From Sialis fuliginosa (lineage: Eukaryota; Arthropoda; Insecta; Megaloptera; Sialidae), in contig OY540812.1 in NCBI GenBank assembly GCA_961205875.1, forward strand, positions 16,802,001-16,866,000: a stretch of 64,000 nucleotides of DNA, in the 5' to 3' direction. The notes under the pieces were generated by a model. It did no database searches, had not been told where the DNA came from, and saw only the letters and a program-made list of their open reading frames with translations. Position 1 is the first letter of the stretch, and each line of letters opens with the position of its first letter. The position numbers and the translations under genes are program-made. Of this stretch, positions 13,901 through 28,900 are shown in pieces.

Positions 13901-16900
13901 TGAATATATGTATATTATTGTATATATAACTGATTAAATAAGTGATTATTGCAAATATATTTTTTAAATGATTCTATTGAAGCTTGTAGCGAATTTTAAA
14001 ATGAAGCATTGGCGTATCATTGTTTTTATTTAAGTGTATGTTTTCATTTCATGATCTCTTTTATTAAAACTATACGTTTTATCGTTTTCCCTCTAATTAT
14101 GTTTTTTTCCCGTCAGTCTCTTCAAAAACGGAGTTTCACTGTATTAATGAATGAAATAAAGAAAACAATTAAAAAAATTAATACTTAGTATGGATGGTAG
14201 TGACTAGTTGACTAGTGAGCGACCCAAGAATATAAGAGCGAATACCCAAAACGTATAAGACGTGTTGCGTTAATGACAACTGAACGACAATTCAAGTCGG
14301 AAGTAAGATCATGTTAACGCGCGTATTTTAGCATGTATCGAACTGAAAAAACCGGTATTTTTATTTCGGTTCGGTTCCGGTTTTCGTTCAGGCAAAAAAT
14401 AACGGTTTTTCCGGTTTTCGGTTCAGTTCCGGTTCGAAGCCCTGAAATTTTGGTCTCGTATGGGATTTATACACTGAACCAAAAAGTGGCATAAATACAA
14501 CAAAAAAATTCATTATCATGATGAAAAAATCATCATTTTTGAACCGATGTAATTCTTCATCATTATAATGAATTTACGTTCATCAATCTTTGATTTATTA
14601 TTTATTATTGATGAAATAAAAGGGGGGGCTAGGGGTTTCTCTCCCCCCAAAATTTGTCGTTATGCCTTGTTTAATGTTACAATTGTGATACATAAAAAAA
14701 ATGATATATATGAATTAACCCCCCTCCTCCTGAATTTTTATTTGGGTGCGTCACCGGATCCAGATTTCATCTCATTTTTGTTGTATTCCCCATTTCGCGC
14801 GAACCCTTTGATGTGAATGCTATGGTTCGTGCGAACCCCCTGTTAATCAGAAAAAAAATACTTTCGTTTTTTATGATTATCGGTGATTTTCTACTGCTCT
14901 TTCGATGTTTAACTGTTTCTTTCAAATATCTATCATATTTCGTCATTTATGGCGCCAATATTCAAATGAACTATAAATTGTTTTTTTTTCCTGATAGTTT
15001 AATATTCATCAGTTAGTGTGCTACTCTGCCAAATAATATTTCAATGGGAATATTGATATTAAAAAAAAATGTTAGAAAATATTCACTGCGAATGCGAACC
15101 CCCTGGTAAAATTTTGGAAAAGCATCACTGCATACAAGGTATATTTTGTGAAAAATGGTGATTGCCATCATAGTGTTTTTTATTTTTATTTTTTCTGGTT
15201 TACTCTGTACATATTACAGAGGATCATAATAAAATTACCTCTGATAAGTCATAAGAACCTCTACAATATACTACATGTGCGATCAAATTCGATTAACGGA
15301 TTATCAAAAAAAAAAATTTTTTTTCGAAAACTATTTTTGGGATCTAATATTGCATGCTTATCCGACTATAGCCTTTATTAAATTACTATGCACCCACGCC
15401 ATTCTTCATTGATGAAATAATGTGATATATTATGGTTGAAACGAATTATAGGACCATAGACGTTCTTCCATCTTTTGTTCTGTAGGTTTTGAGTTTAAAA
15501 AAGTTTTAAACTTTTATTGCATCTAATGTATATAAGACAAACAAAAAATCGCAAATATTTATATATTTTACACAGACAATTCATATACTTAGGTATTATA
15601 TGTGTACGAATGTCACGTGTCCCTCATTGAAATACACTGTTTTCATTAAACTAACAAAATGTAAATATTAAATACAAATCTACAGTCATTTATTACAAAA
15701 ATACCATTTATCCACCAATAAATGTTAAAACATTCAAAATTATATAGGCATACAAAAAAAAATCAACTAATTGATAGAAAACATAAGTATCATAATTTTT
15801 TACAAACCTTCTAGTCTGACTCAATTTATAATTAATTTCACAATATCTGATTTAAAGTTTTTGTCGCCTGAAGCGCACTAACACTTATCTTATTTTTCGA
15901 TTTAAATCTATACTTGCACTATTTTAATCTAAAGGCAAAATAAATCTCGATTTACTGTTACAGACCTGTATAAAGTACTATAAAGTAATTTAGAGAAATG
16001 ACTCAGTGAAATTACATTACTTAAATCTGGTATAATGGTTTAATTGATATAGCTGTATGTAGCTAACAAATAAATGGAAAAATCATTAAAGTCTAATTCT
16101 ATTTAAAAAAACATACATTAACGTTGTTTACCGTTGTTTTTTATTTACATTTCGTATACCACGCGTAAATTGAAAATATTTCATAAACAAATATTCAGAA
16201 AATACTTTTTTAAACGAAGTCATATAAAAATATATTTTAATAAAAAATGTTCATATATAAATTTACATACCTATCATATGTTTAAGGATAGATTATAATC
16301 TTAAACTATATCTTTAATCATGTCGATAAATCGCTATAAAACGTTATTTAATTGCTTCACTTGTTGTTAAGCCTATAATAAATATTTTTGTGTTCAATAA
16401 TTTGTGGTATTATTTTTGATATAATCTGCACAATTAATTGATATAAACCAGAGACTGAAAACAGTTTTGTTTATAAATAACTTAACTTTTTCATTGACAA
16501 TTTGATTTCAGAAAATAAAAGTAAGGAATACTTCGGTGTTAAACGAATTGAATATAATTGGTTAAAGTTAAGGACTCGCGTGAAGTTAGTATCGCAATTT
16601 TCATAAAAAGATAAAAAATATTCATACTAGACAGCATTTTTAGAGTTCTATAATATTTCGAAAATGAGTTATGTCAGTTTATAATATAGTTCTTCAGTTT
16701 TAGAAAAGTTACTGGTTCTGATTTTATCAATTTGAGTAATAACGGCAGAGCCGTACTTATGAATATGTGCATGAGGCGCTAGCTGGGAGCATCGTGAAGA
16801 CAGGGTCTCATGAGGGACAAAATAAAGCCAAGTAGTGCGGTCTCGAAAAGATGGTTAGATAACCTCAAAACTTTTTTGGTTAACCTAACGCATGTTTTTT

Positions 16901-19900
16901 TTACTAAAAAATTTTTTTTGTACCTCGAGCCTGAAAATGTGTAAGTGCGGTCCTGAGTAGCGACAGAATTTAGATTTTTTAATTTAAACGCAGAAATTCT
17001 GAAAATTCACCACTGATCTTGCACATAATACGTAATGTAAAAAATCTAATGAATTTCAAAATAGAAGGACTGAGAAAATAAATGCATAACATTACACGAG
17101 ATTGAATAAAAACCATATGTTGTGATACGTGTTGTATTGCATTAGTGCATTGTTGGATGTATAGAGTCACGACCTCTGGAATGGGCAGTAGTAGCTTTGC
17201 GCTGGTTCGCGGTCAGACATCAAACACGGCAGCCGTCTAGATCCGCGCCGATAACACACACTATGTGTAATGTACACCCGCGGGCCATGACTAGAATCAT
17301 CAGGGCTGGGCAAGTGTACGTACCAACATACATACTTACATTATCAACAAACACACAAGTAAACGTAATAATTGAAAACAATCAAGCAAATCAATCGAAA
17401 ATTTTAAAAATAATTTTAACTATATACCAATGCATGTAAACAGAGCTTATAGAGGTGGCTGCACTTTCGGTGAAAACCGAAAAAAACACCCCCCTGATGT
17501 TAGCGAGGATATGTTTTTTTTTTCGTTCTCAACAGCGTTTTAAAGTTCTTCTATCCCTTTTTTTACCTCTCCCTAGACCGTCTACCCTCGGAAAAGTCCG
17601 ATTTCGCCAACCCCTAGCTACACCACTGCATGTAAACAACATTTGTATAAATTACCTATATTAGATATATGTAGGAACGTACCTACAGATATACTGAGAC
17701 AACAGCAAAAACATCTACCAAGTGAATGCACAGTGATTCTTCGTACTAAATTCACCAAAGTTAGTTAACTATTAAACAATTTTAATAAATATCGATACAG
17801 TATTCAGAAAAATACTCCATGTATCCGTCAGGTGAATTTACAATGTACAACGTTAGTCGATAAAACAACCAAAAATAAGCGGTTTATGCATTTATGCCAT
17901 GTAGCCAACATTCAGTGAAATTTTAAATATTACAATTTTTCAAGAACAAAAACTCTACTTCGGTGCTCTCAATTTAATGAATTCTAAATTAGATTCTTAA
18001 TTAACAAATAATTATAATTATTAATTATATAATTATTATATAATTAAAGTACAAAAGTGTATTAAGATGTCACGAATTTTCTCGTTTTTTAAAGAAGTCT
18101 TTATCTAAAAATATTTGAGAAACACAAAGTTCATATTTTTTAACAATTGTGAGTTAATGTTTATATAACTCTGTAGAATTAAGGTAAACAATGAAAACAA
18201 AAAATATGATAAAACCATTGGATAGTACAGATTTCAAGATTTTTTGAATAGTTTTTTTACCGAAGCTACACTGCTTATAAAATATTGTTTTTATTCGTGA
18301 AGGATCAATTAATTTAGTGTATTTTTATATACCTATACAGAATAAAATAAAAAATTCTTGTTACATATATGTACAATAATGTACATATCTAGACATAATT
18401 TCTTTTACCGAAGACTGTAGCTAACCTTATGGTCAATCAGGCGCTGAATTTGATTAATGTAAACTTATAAAAATATAACTGATAAGTTATTTTTATATAA
18501 GTTATATATTACAAGAACTAACATATTTACCCGGAAAATAAAAACATAAAGCTTTTTCTATTATTGCATACATACAAAATATATTCTTAATATACTATAA
18601 AAAATATACAATATAATTTATTCAAATGTATGTTTACAGAAAGAGAAGCTTGCAAGAGAAACTTGTTGAAATCCGTAAAGAAAACAACATTTGCGATTAT
18701 CATTTCGAAACAACACACGATTAATTTACAAAAGGTAATTCGGCGGCGAGATCTTACACGGAATTTTAAAAACAATAGCGGTAAGAACGCGTCGAGACTG
18801 TTTTCATTTACAAACAGCCCGAAGTCAAAACGTGGCTCCTGTATAAACATCATATATTACATGTGAAAATATTTTTAGAAGTGAATATGACCTGGAAAAA
18901 ATAATTGTCACGCAGACCTCATGTGTTTAATTTTATTGTTTTTGTTTTGTAAAATTATAGTATATGTGACTGGTTTCGTTTTTAAATTAGTTAGTTCAGT
19001 GTAAAAACTTGTGTGGAGACATTTAAAATAAATTTACTGTTATTTCTAATTCTTCTTCTTCTTCAGCTTATTTTCATTGGTTTCCTTTTCTTTTTAATTC
19101 GGTCACTATTTTTATTTTAACACTTCTTTTATTTTCTAAAACTTCACAAAAGTTATTAAATTTGCTTAATAATCTTAGCTATTCTTGTTTAGCGAGGCCC
19201 TCAGGTTCGCCATTAAATTCATTTTATAGATGACTAGCTGTGCCCGCGGTTTCGCTCGCTTAAATATAAAAGTTAGATACATATGGTATCGCGTAGTTTA
19301 TTTTAGATCTTTTTATTCTACACAATTCTTTACTAAATTATATTGTTCAATATTTAACGGTTTAGAGCGCGCTGACGGCAACCTTTTTTCCGACTTGATT
19401 TACTATTATCGCCACTGCTTATTCTTTATGTTACCTAACGTTACAAAATATATTATACTAAAATTTCGGCAAAGAACATATTTATATATGAATTAAAAAA
19501 AGAATACGTAAATCGGATAAGTGGTTCTCGAGTGATAAGCGCACTAACGGACAGAGAAACAGACAGACGCAGTGTGAATTTATAACTTGTTATATGTTCA
19601 AATATATATACGACCTTAAGCTCAAAAAGGAACAGTTTCAATACTCATTAATATTATTAATATACAGTTTTGTGTAATTTGACAAAAATGAGTGATTAAT
19701 TTTTTAAATCTCTGTCTGACAAGTATTGAAGAAATCCATTTTAAATCTTTAACTAACTTTAAAACCTAACCTTTTACAAACAAAACTATGTCCAGTACAT
19801 GTTCTCTAGAGAAAAATGCAGTCTTCTACTACTCAACACTTTGAAGTCGTCCAAAAACAAACAATACAAAATGGATTCCTTCAGTCAATTGTTTTTTTAT

Positions 19901-22900
19901 CAAATACCTGGGTTATCTTCTACAAAACATGAAAAACTGGTCAACCCCTTCTAAAAAATATGTAGGTTATTTCAAATTATTTTGGTTTTTTATTTACTAT
20001 ATATCACATTTGTATTTTTTATAATCGTAAATGGGAGAAGAACATTCGTTTTTTCATTGATTAAAATTAGTGTTAATAAACAAAGAATTAAAATTTGAAA
20101 AGGCATTTAAAGATGGATTTCTAAATTTCTTATTGTTTTTTTTTTTTGGCCAAAATAACAACCAAAACAACTAAGCTTATATCCAGAAGCCAAGAATCAC
20201 GTGGAACAGTTGAAGCCTTAAATTATTATTAGTTATTATTCTAATTAATGTCACAATATTTTCTTATCTATAGGCTGTACTGAGTGTACAGTACTGTACA
20301 GTGTAACTGTAGATACGTGTGTCGGATTATATAAAATAATATCTTTCTGGTAAACTGATAAAAAAATAAATAGGGTTTTCTGTTATGAACCATATTTAAT
20401 AAAAATATAATTTTAAATTATTTTCTTTAAAAAAATGTTTTTTTTAAATGAATAGAACATAAATTAAAGACATAATGGGCTTTGCAATTTTTATCTATAC
20501 TAACAATAAGACATTTTTATATACCTATACTGTTTCAAAAATAATTCGAAAAATTTCATAAAATCGTTTTAAAAAATAGGTGGTTTTCTTCCTTGGGGAA
20601 TGTTGATTCTTTTAGACAGTTTCATTATTGTCGTTTTTAAGTTACAGCTCTAGAGACCGACATACAGACATCATGGTGAAAATAGTCAGAATAGATTTAG
20701 GGAAGGTCAAAATGAATAATTCCATCAAAATTCGGAATTAGAAAAAAATCGGCTTAATAATACCTTACTTATACTATATTATACTATACTATAAGAAAGT
20801 AAAATGTATAAAAGAAAAACTATAAAATAAACGAGGATCATTTCAAGATTTTTACTTTTAATTTCAAATAAATTATATATATTCAAAAAAATCGTATAAA
20901 TCAGAAGTTTTTAAAGGATAATTACACACTCATTTGATATACTAATAAATTAATAGATTAAAAATATATTTCTATCAATCATCTAAAGGATCCCTTACAC
21001 CGTCTTAATTTTATTAGTACAATAATCGATTGTAATAGCGAGGATGGTTATTTTGAAACGTTATAATATACTAGAGCGTGAGTGGGTTCTTTTATAATTT
21101 TGTTGAACAAGAACGCAGGGTCGCCCGACGGGTGGGCCCCATGTAATATGGCGAAGCCCTATGGACGAAGGCCCTGCACCAGTATTCATGGACAAACGCA
21201 CGCTAACAGGGCTGTCACATTGTCGGAATTCCTTTAATGACAAGGGTGAACAAATATTATTTATTTAAAATTTCATATCATATAGAAACGCTTAAAGGTT
21301 ATATTATAAAATGACGAATTTTAAAAAATAAAATATTTTTCAAATTTATTTATAGGTACTTCAAAATTAAAAATAATTTACATTTAATTTCAAATATTTA
21401 TAAACTAGTATTTCTTAAAGTATGTACTAGTTATGTATAACTTCATTTTTAACTTTACATACATATTCATAAAAATAATCAGTCAAAATAAAATAATATA
21501 AATTCAGTAATAATATACTAGAGCTGGGCGCTGGTTGTCAATTCTCGTGTAACGCGTCAAAAGTACGAAATATCAATGTAATATAGTATATAGTAATATA
21601 AATCTTCCCTCTTGCCAATATTTTTACCAAAAATGGGATACGCCAAAAAAATCTAAATCTAAAAAACGCCCAAAATTATTTTTGCCTGTCATAGCACGCC
21701 ACTGTTATTCGTTTAAAATTTTAAATAAACTTTAGTATTTTTATAACTCCTTTCTTGAAGAAATGCCTCTTTTTTAATGTCAACGAGAAATGTTGCACAT
21801 ACATAATCTATATTTTGTAAAAAAAAAAATAGGGTTTCACAAATCCAGTCAGCTGGCTAGTAGTAAAATTGAATTTAAAAAATAAGAAAATTATTATAAT
21901 AGAAAATCAGTAGGTACATAAAAATATATCTTCAATTTAATAAATTATATTATCAAAATACTGTTGTTTTATTGTTATGTACTGGAATTCAGTTATCTTT
22001 AAAAAAGATTTATTTTTCTTTGAGGCTTGTGAGTAGCGTTTTTCCAAGCATACGGTTCATCGTGATTTGTCGAGCCCTAACAATCAGTTATTTAAAACTT
22101 AAAATGAATCCTTCTCTACCAGCAAAACAATAGCATTTTTTAAATACTTCAAATGAAAAAATATTGGACAACCTGTTAAAAGACAATGTTCGGCATCTCT
22201 CTCTTAGATTTATATGTGTTTGTTAATGGAAAATACACATAAGGTAATAGTTAAAAATAATGTAATGATAGTAATCAAAGATTAATACACATTCTCTGTG
22301 TTCTTCTTCCAAATACGGTCGGCGTTTTTTAACTTTCGGTCCATTTATAAATTTAAATACGAAACACATTGTATTAGCCTGTCATTGTCTCATTGATCTA
22401 ACATAAAAAACATGAAATATGCATTTCTGAAGAGCTTTAGAGATCTCCATTGTGACATGCGACAAAATGTTCGTCATCATGATTACGTAGTCGCAGTTTA
22501 GATAATACAAACATAGTACATATCTTATTTTTTATTGTAAATTTTTATTTTTGATATCTTGATTGAACTTGATGTTTTTGGAATTTTATCCCACGTCTTT
22601 GATCACGAGGGGACAAAATTACACAGGCCGACAAAATATTTTTCTTCTGTTGTCTCTACTTCAATAAGTGATTTCGATTTTTTTTGGGCTTGCCTAACAT
22701 AAAAGTGCCAACATGACGATTTTGGTAATGTTTAAGAATTTATTACCAAGTAGGTAATTTTTTTTCTAAAGTTTTCGTTGGCGGTAAGAAATAGTACTAT
22801 CTTTCGTCATTAAAATGAATTTTGACTTTTTACCTGTACGATTTTTTTTACCGAAATATACAAGATATTGTTATATTTATCGTATAGTTCAAACTAGCAC

Positions 22901-25900
22901 ATCTCGACGAAAAAAAATCGTACAGTAAAAAGTAAAAATTCATTTTAATGACGAAAAGTAGTACTACTTTCTACCGTGAACGAAAACTTTAGAAAAAAAT
23001 CACTTACTTGGTAAGTTGGTGTAGTCTCCTTTTTATACTCTTAATGCAAATAATAATACCCATATTATTGATTATTTACATACATATTTTAAAAATTTTC
23101 GCAATAAAATCAAGTTTGAAATAAATCCAGAATGATGTATGACGAAATGTCGCCCACGAAATTCGAAAAAAGCAATACTCGCTAAATTTCCAAATACAGA
23201 ATATTTGGTACTTATATGCAATATATATGAGTATGTGTTTATTTATTTTAACGAACACAAAAATAAATAATGCATATATTTTACTTTCTCTTTTTTGCCA
23301 ACGTATCATTATACATTACATTAGACATGTTCTCACAACGTTAATATTAAGTACAACAACTTAAATCTTAATTTATTATATAGTTATTTTTTAACTAACT
23401 TTTTGTCATGTATTACAGTGTATTATACGACATGAAATTACATATACATATAGGTATTATGTATGGTGGTATATCGCATTAAAAATATGTTTATTTACGA
23501 AAGCAACCGATACTAAAATTAATTAATATTTATTAATATAATTATTATATACTTAAGAAATTAAGTATCAAAAAGGTCAACAATTTATATTATTGAAAAA
23601 TAAACAATTTTAAATTGACTGAACCAAACACATTCTACAGGGTGTTGATTCGTCTAAATTAGGTTTTGATTTTAGAGCAGTGGTAATAAATTACACTTTG
23701 GCTTCTTTGTTATTGGCCGCACATAAAATATAAGTAATAAAACTTATTTTTAGAGTTTCAAAGAAACCTTATTAATTTCACTTTGTCTTATGTCCGTCCA
23801 TCCTTTCCAGTTAGAGCAAAAATCTCGTAAACTACATGAAGAGGTGAGTTCCAAAACTCGTTCGTTCCATTTTAAAAAATAATCGAGAAGCAGTGGATTT
23901 TAAAAGAATTATATTATAATTGAGCGAGTTTTGCTCAAAACTGACATTACAATATTAAAGAATGCCAAACATTCTTTCAAAATCCATTGCATCTCGATTA
24001 TATTTTAAAATGGAACGAACGAATTTTGGAACTCACCTTCTCACATACCTAAATAAGCTAGAAATTAAAAAAATATTAAAAATGTAATGTTATATAGACA
24101 AAAATGTTTAAAATTTTAAGAAAACAAATTTACGGTGGGGGGCGCTAAAGAGCTAAAGCTAAACACAAGAAAAATATACCAATACATGTAACATGACAAA
24201 ATGTTTAACCAAACAAGTGGACTTTGACCCTTATTTTTTTAATCCAGGCAGTAATTAACCCCTCCCCCTTCTAACTCAATAACTACTGGCTTAAAATATT
24301 TGAAAAAATTGGTAACAGGGCTTTGGTAAATACTACAGTCAACAATATCATTTCAAATTTTGGAGTAATAGGGAGAGGTATCATAGAGTTATTTTTTTAA
24401 ATTTTCATACCTAGGCATGTGGCGTGCCAAAATGCAGATCTCAATTAGTACATTTTTTTTCTATATAACTCAAAAATGGCGCCTGTATGTGGCAGTAGTA
24501 CGTACCTTCGGAACCATTATGGTCTTATAGCTAATACCCGTGTTTGTATTGACCAATTTTTTTGATCTTATTAATATATCACACAATAAAGTTACGTCGT
24601 ATTATTTAGGATTTTGTGAGCCGCATTACTAGTTATTCAGGGCCGCAGTTTTGATACGTCCAGTGTACACCAATCACCACTGCTTTATTTTAAATTTCAT
24701 ACCCTGCAGAAAAGTTTGGTTTAGATTCTAGACAAATGCTTTATAATACCGAGCATCAAATGCTACAATAATAAAAATGTTTATCGGTTTGACTTCTGAA
24801 CAATCTATATAAAGAATAAATACTATATTAGCATCATAAAAGTGCATCGATTCGGTCCTGATTCAACGATATTTAAAATTGTGCTAATTTACTACGAATA
24901 CATTTTAACAAAAAAATCTATACGTCATTATCTGTATATGCACATAACATTTCGATTTCATTAATGTAATTGTACCCAAACATAGCTCCACCAACATCCC
25001 ACTGTTTGTTTTAAACGGAAGTACACCTATGACTAATCGAACATTTATATGAAATATTACATAATGACATTCCATTAACAAATACCTATAAACCTACAAG
25101 TTCGACATATTTTATCAGTGTCGTTACTTGGAGGTTCAATAAACACAAATACAACTCTTATGACGTTTACAAATTACATTACTTTTTAGATTAGTCTAGA
25201 ATCTAGATTGTAGACGAGTGTTTTCCAAACTTACACCATGCGTGGTTTTCCAACGTATCCCACTTTTGATAAAAATAATTGGGGTGAGGGATAAGATTTT
25301 ACAAATTTTATAAGCATTCATTATTGGTATTATAATCCTGAATGAAATTTTCTAAACATAGATACAACAACGTATACTTTGAAACTTTTTCACAAGTCAT
25401 ACTTTGGAAAACAAGTTAATTTGAAACTTACGTTCATCTTTGATGAATTACACAATACTATTAACATTAACAGGATTTTGTATTTTTCTTCTTTCAATCT
25501 TTCTAATCCAGTAGAAATTTCTCTATACTACTGAAATAATTACCATACCGTTGTTATTTTTCGAGATGTTTTCATAAAATTAAATAAATATATATGTTAC
25601 GGTCAGTGTGATAAACAGAAAATTATAAATACCTACCAGTTATTATTAATACAAATCAACAAAATAAATAAGGTCAGGTTAGTTTAGGTTAGGTTGCGGT
25701 TAATATTAATACGTATCAATAATTATGAATATTATTTATTACACTGACCGTAACATATACATATATTATGGAGACCATTGGAACGTCCAGAAAAAAAATT
25801 TAGGGGGAGGTGAGTATTTTTTGTAATTACTTGCATTTACCTATTTATCGTGATTGTTGTTTGTAATAATACACACATACAAATTCGGCGGCGTTTGACT

Positions 25901-28900
25901 CCTACCCCTCTATAGATGCGCCACTGATGGGGACAATATCATAACAAAAGTTTTTTTTATTTAACTTCCATTCCTCCTTTACAGATCCGTATTAAAAACT
26001 ATCATGTAAAAAGAATATTTACCTATGAAGGCGGAAGAGGGGCCAAGTACCGATCCAGGGGGGGTTATGTAGGACATGACCCCCCTCCCAAACCTTAAAA
26101 ATTAAAGCAAATTAAATAGAAAAATGTTTATTTAATATACTAAAGTAACTTTTTTGTCCATGTTACAGTACATGACCCCTCCCCCCAAATTGTCATTTCT
26201 CAAACGCTGACCCTCTCCCCAAATTGTAAACCTACATCCCCGACTGGAGGGGAGGTATATCTATGTAACCTTTGTGCTATATATACTGAGAAAAACTTTT
26301 GAACTTAAACTGAATTTATTAATTATGGAGCGTCAATTAGTAACGTAAGGATGATTTTCAAAGTATTCGACCTCTCTCTCCCATTTTAAGGATCCGTTAA
26401 TGTAATGTTACCCCTTCCCCCTTTCCTTCGATTTTTTTTTTAATAGTAGTAACAAAGTACTTACATTGATTTAAAAAAAATGACTTAATGTTAATATAGG
26501 AAAAAGCAATGACAACAGCCGAAACTGGTTACAATAGGCATGATGCCAAATTTTTAAAAACTATTTTATGATGATCTTACGTGTCTCTTATTTCCAAAAA
26601 AATGCTTATTTCTGCAGAAAATAAAGGTTTAATCACAAAAATTGACCCTTTCAAAACTAATTTTGACTTTGACGCCAAAACGCTGGCAGGTGTCATGGCG
26701 CATTTTTGACGTCACGCCTATGTAAACACTCCTTGTCAACTATAATAAATCCTTGTTCCATCGCTAATGTTTCTCGGTTTTACTTTTGGTAACACAAAAC
26801 TGAGCAAATTGATAATTTAAAACCACAAAATAATTTATAAACAGTGCAGATATTAATGAAACAAAAATGATGTTTACGTAGCCGTGACGTCATCCACTCT
26901 TACTGGTGTTTTATCAAACATGGCGGATTGCTGTATTTTGCTTTTTTATTTTAACAAAAATCATATTAATCTCGCTTTTAATGTAAAAATAAATACATTT
27001 TTTAGAATATTTTTAACTTATTTCATTATTTAAAATCATAATTTCAGTGATACTTTGTCACAGGCATCATGCCTATTAACAGATTAAAAATAATTAATTT
27101 GAAAAAAAAATTACGTAAATAACGATAGTGACCTCCCCTCCCACATACCTCCCTCTCTCGCAAAACCTTACGTAGTTAATGGGTGCTCCCTTATTAAAAT
27201 ATGTATTACATTTTTATTCAGTTTTGGTATCACTGGTGTGACATGGCTTGAGGTTGGTACGCTACTGATTTATGTGAGCACTCATACACACACACATACG
27301 TACATACACACGCGCGCCGCCGAGTCGTCCACAAGCCTGTCTAGAGAGAGCCGTGCACGGCCAACATGACTCAGCGAGGGGGCGGCACTAGTCAAACGTC
27401 CACTGACCTATCTCGCGTTAGATGGCGTCAACGGCGGCGGGAACGCGCAACAATTAAATAACCAAATACTACGGGATGTGTACTCATATAGACACGTGAG
27501 TTTATTTTGTTTAGTCAGATATGTGTTGTTTTTATTTCCACTTTTATTTTTAACTCGTTCAGAAACCAATGTAATTTGTCATTATGTTTAACCGATTTTC
27601 TAATTTTAGAATACTTTTCAAAAAAATAATTCGGTCAAGACATACACGGGTTTATGCTGTAAAGGTTCCGAAGTACGTACTACGTGGACTATTTGGAGCC
27701 ATATGTGCATTTTTGAGTTAAAAAATAATATAAAAAAGGGTCATATTACATATTAACACTACACAACTCCACATGCCTAGATATGAAAATAAATCTATGA
27801 CACCCCTTCCTATTTCTCCAAAATTTGAAATGATATTGTTGACTTTAATATTCGTCGTTGGTAGTCCCACCAAAGCCTCGTTACCAAATTTTTTTCAGAT
27901 TTTTTGAACCAGTAGTTACCGAGTTAGAAGAAGGAGGGACAAAATAAAATACTGCTTTTAGCCCCCTACTGGCGCCATTTTTGAGTTATAAAAAAATAAA
28001 AATATGGTCAAATTTTACTGATAGAGATCTACATTATTATACCCCACACGTTTTGGTATACAATTTTTTGTTTTAAAACTTCTTGCAGGTGTCATTTTTG
28101 ATTTAGGAAAAAATAAGAAAAATGGTCAAATTCCACTGGTATAATAAAAAAAATTTACATAGCTTTAGCTCATTAGCCCCCCCCCTTGAAAAATTATTTT
28201 TTCAACAAATTTGTACATCTTTTACTAGAGGGCATTCAAGTTTTTAACTTATGTATATAGTTTACGAGATATTTTGCTTTGACTGAAAAGGACGCACGGG
28301 CGGACAGACGACAAAGTGAGATTAATAGGGTTTTTTCGGAACCCTAAAAAATGAAAATATTATATCCGTACTTAACATAACATCAGTTACACAGTAGCAC
28401 TTTAGACAACTGCCTTGAGCCTCGAGGTAAATGAGGCCCCGAGTTGATAGAGGAGACCCCGAAGAGAAGTAAGTGTAATTTATTGTTTGTAAAGAAAAAA
28501 GGTCTCCCATCTTTGTACACCTAATTTTTTTTGTTATAACTTTTTTTAAGGTATATACAACGATGCACATTTCTAATCTAAATATGATGATTATAAACTT
28601 ATATATTATTTTCATATAATATTTATTTTAAATATAAAATGTAGGTATAGGTACATTATTATAATATAACACATATAATATATGTGTTGCTATATATATG
28701 TTAGCGTAAAACAACTGTTTTAAATATTGGACCCACTTATTAAATCCTTAAATGAAATTATTGTCAGTCACGTAGAAATAAACTTTTCTGTCTATATACA
28801 TATAATTACATCCACATGACCGCATTATAATCTTAATCAGCGTTTAAATTGGGAGGAATGTTAATAATTATAAAGAAAGCGTTGTACAATTCCATGATAA

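Noticed and set aside
25435..25510. Minus-strand KILLMLIVLCNSSKMN before GTAAGT, signal-peptide-like
   Set aside because: It lies inside the LN intron, downstream of the first LN exon in transcription order, ends in phase 0 and has only a 12-residue lead from its ATG. It cannot be the missing first exon.
25675..25702. TTAGG-like words as a telomeric array
   Set aside because: Only a few imperfect units inside a MITE; not an array.
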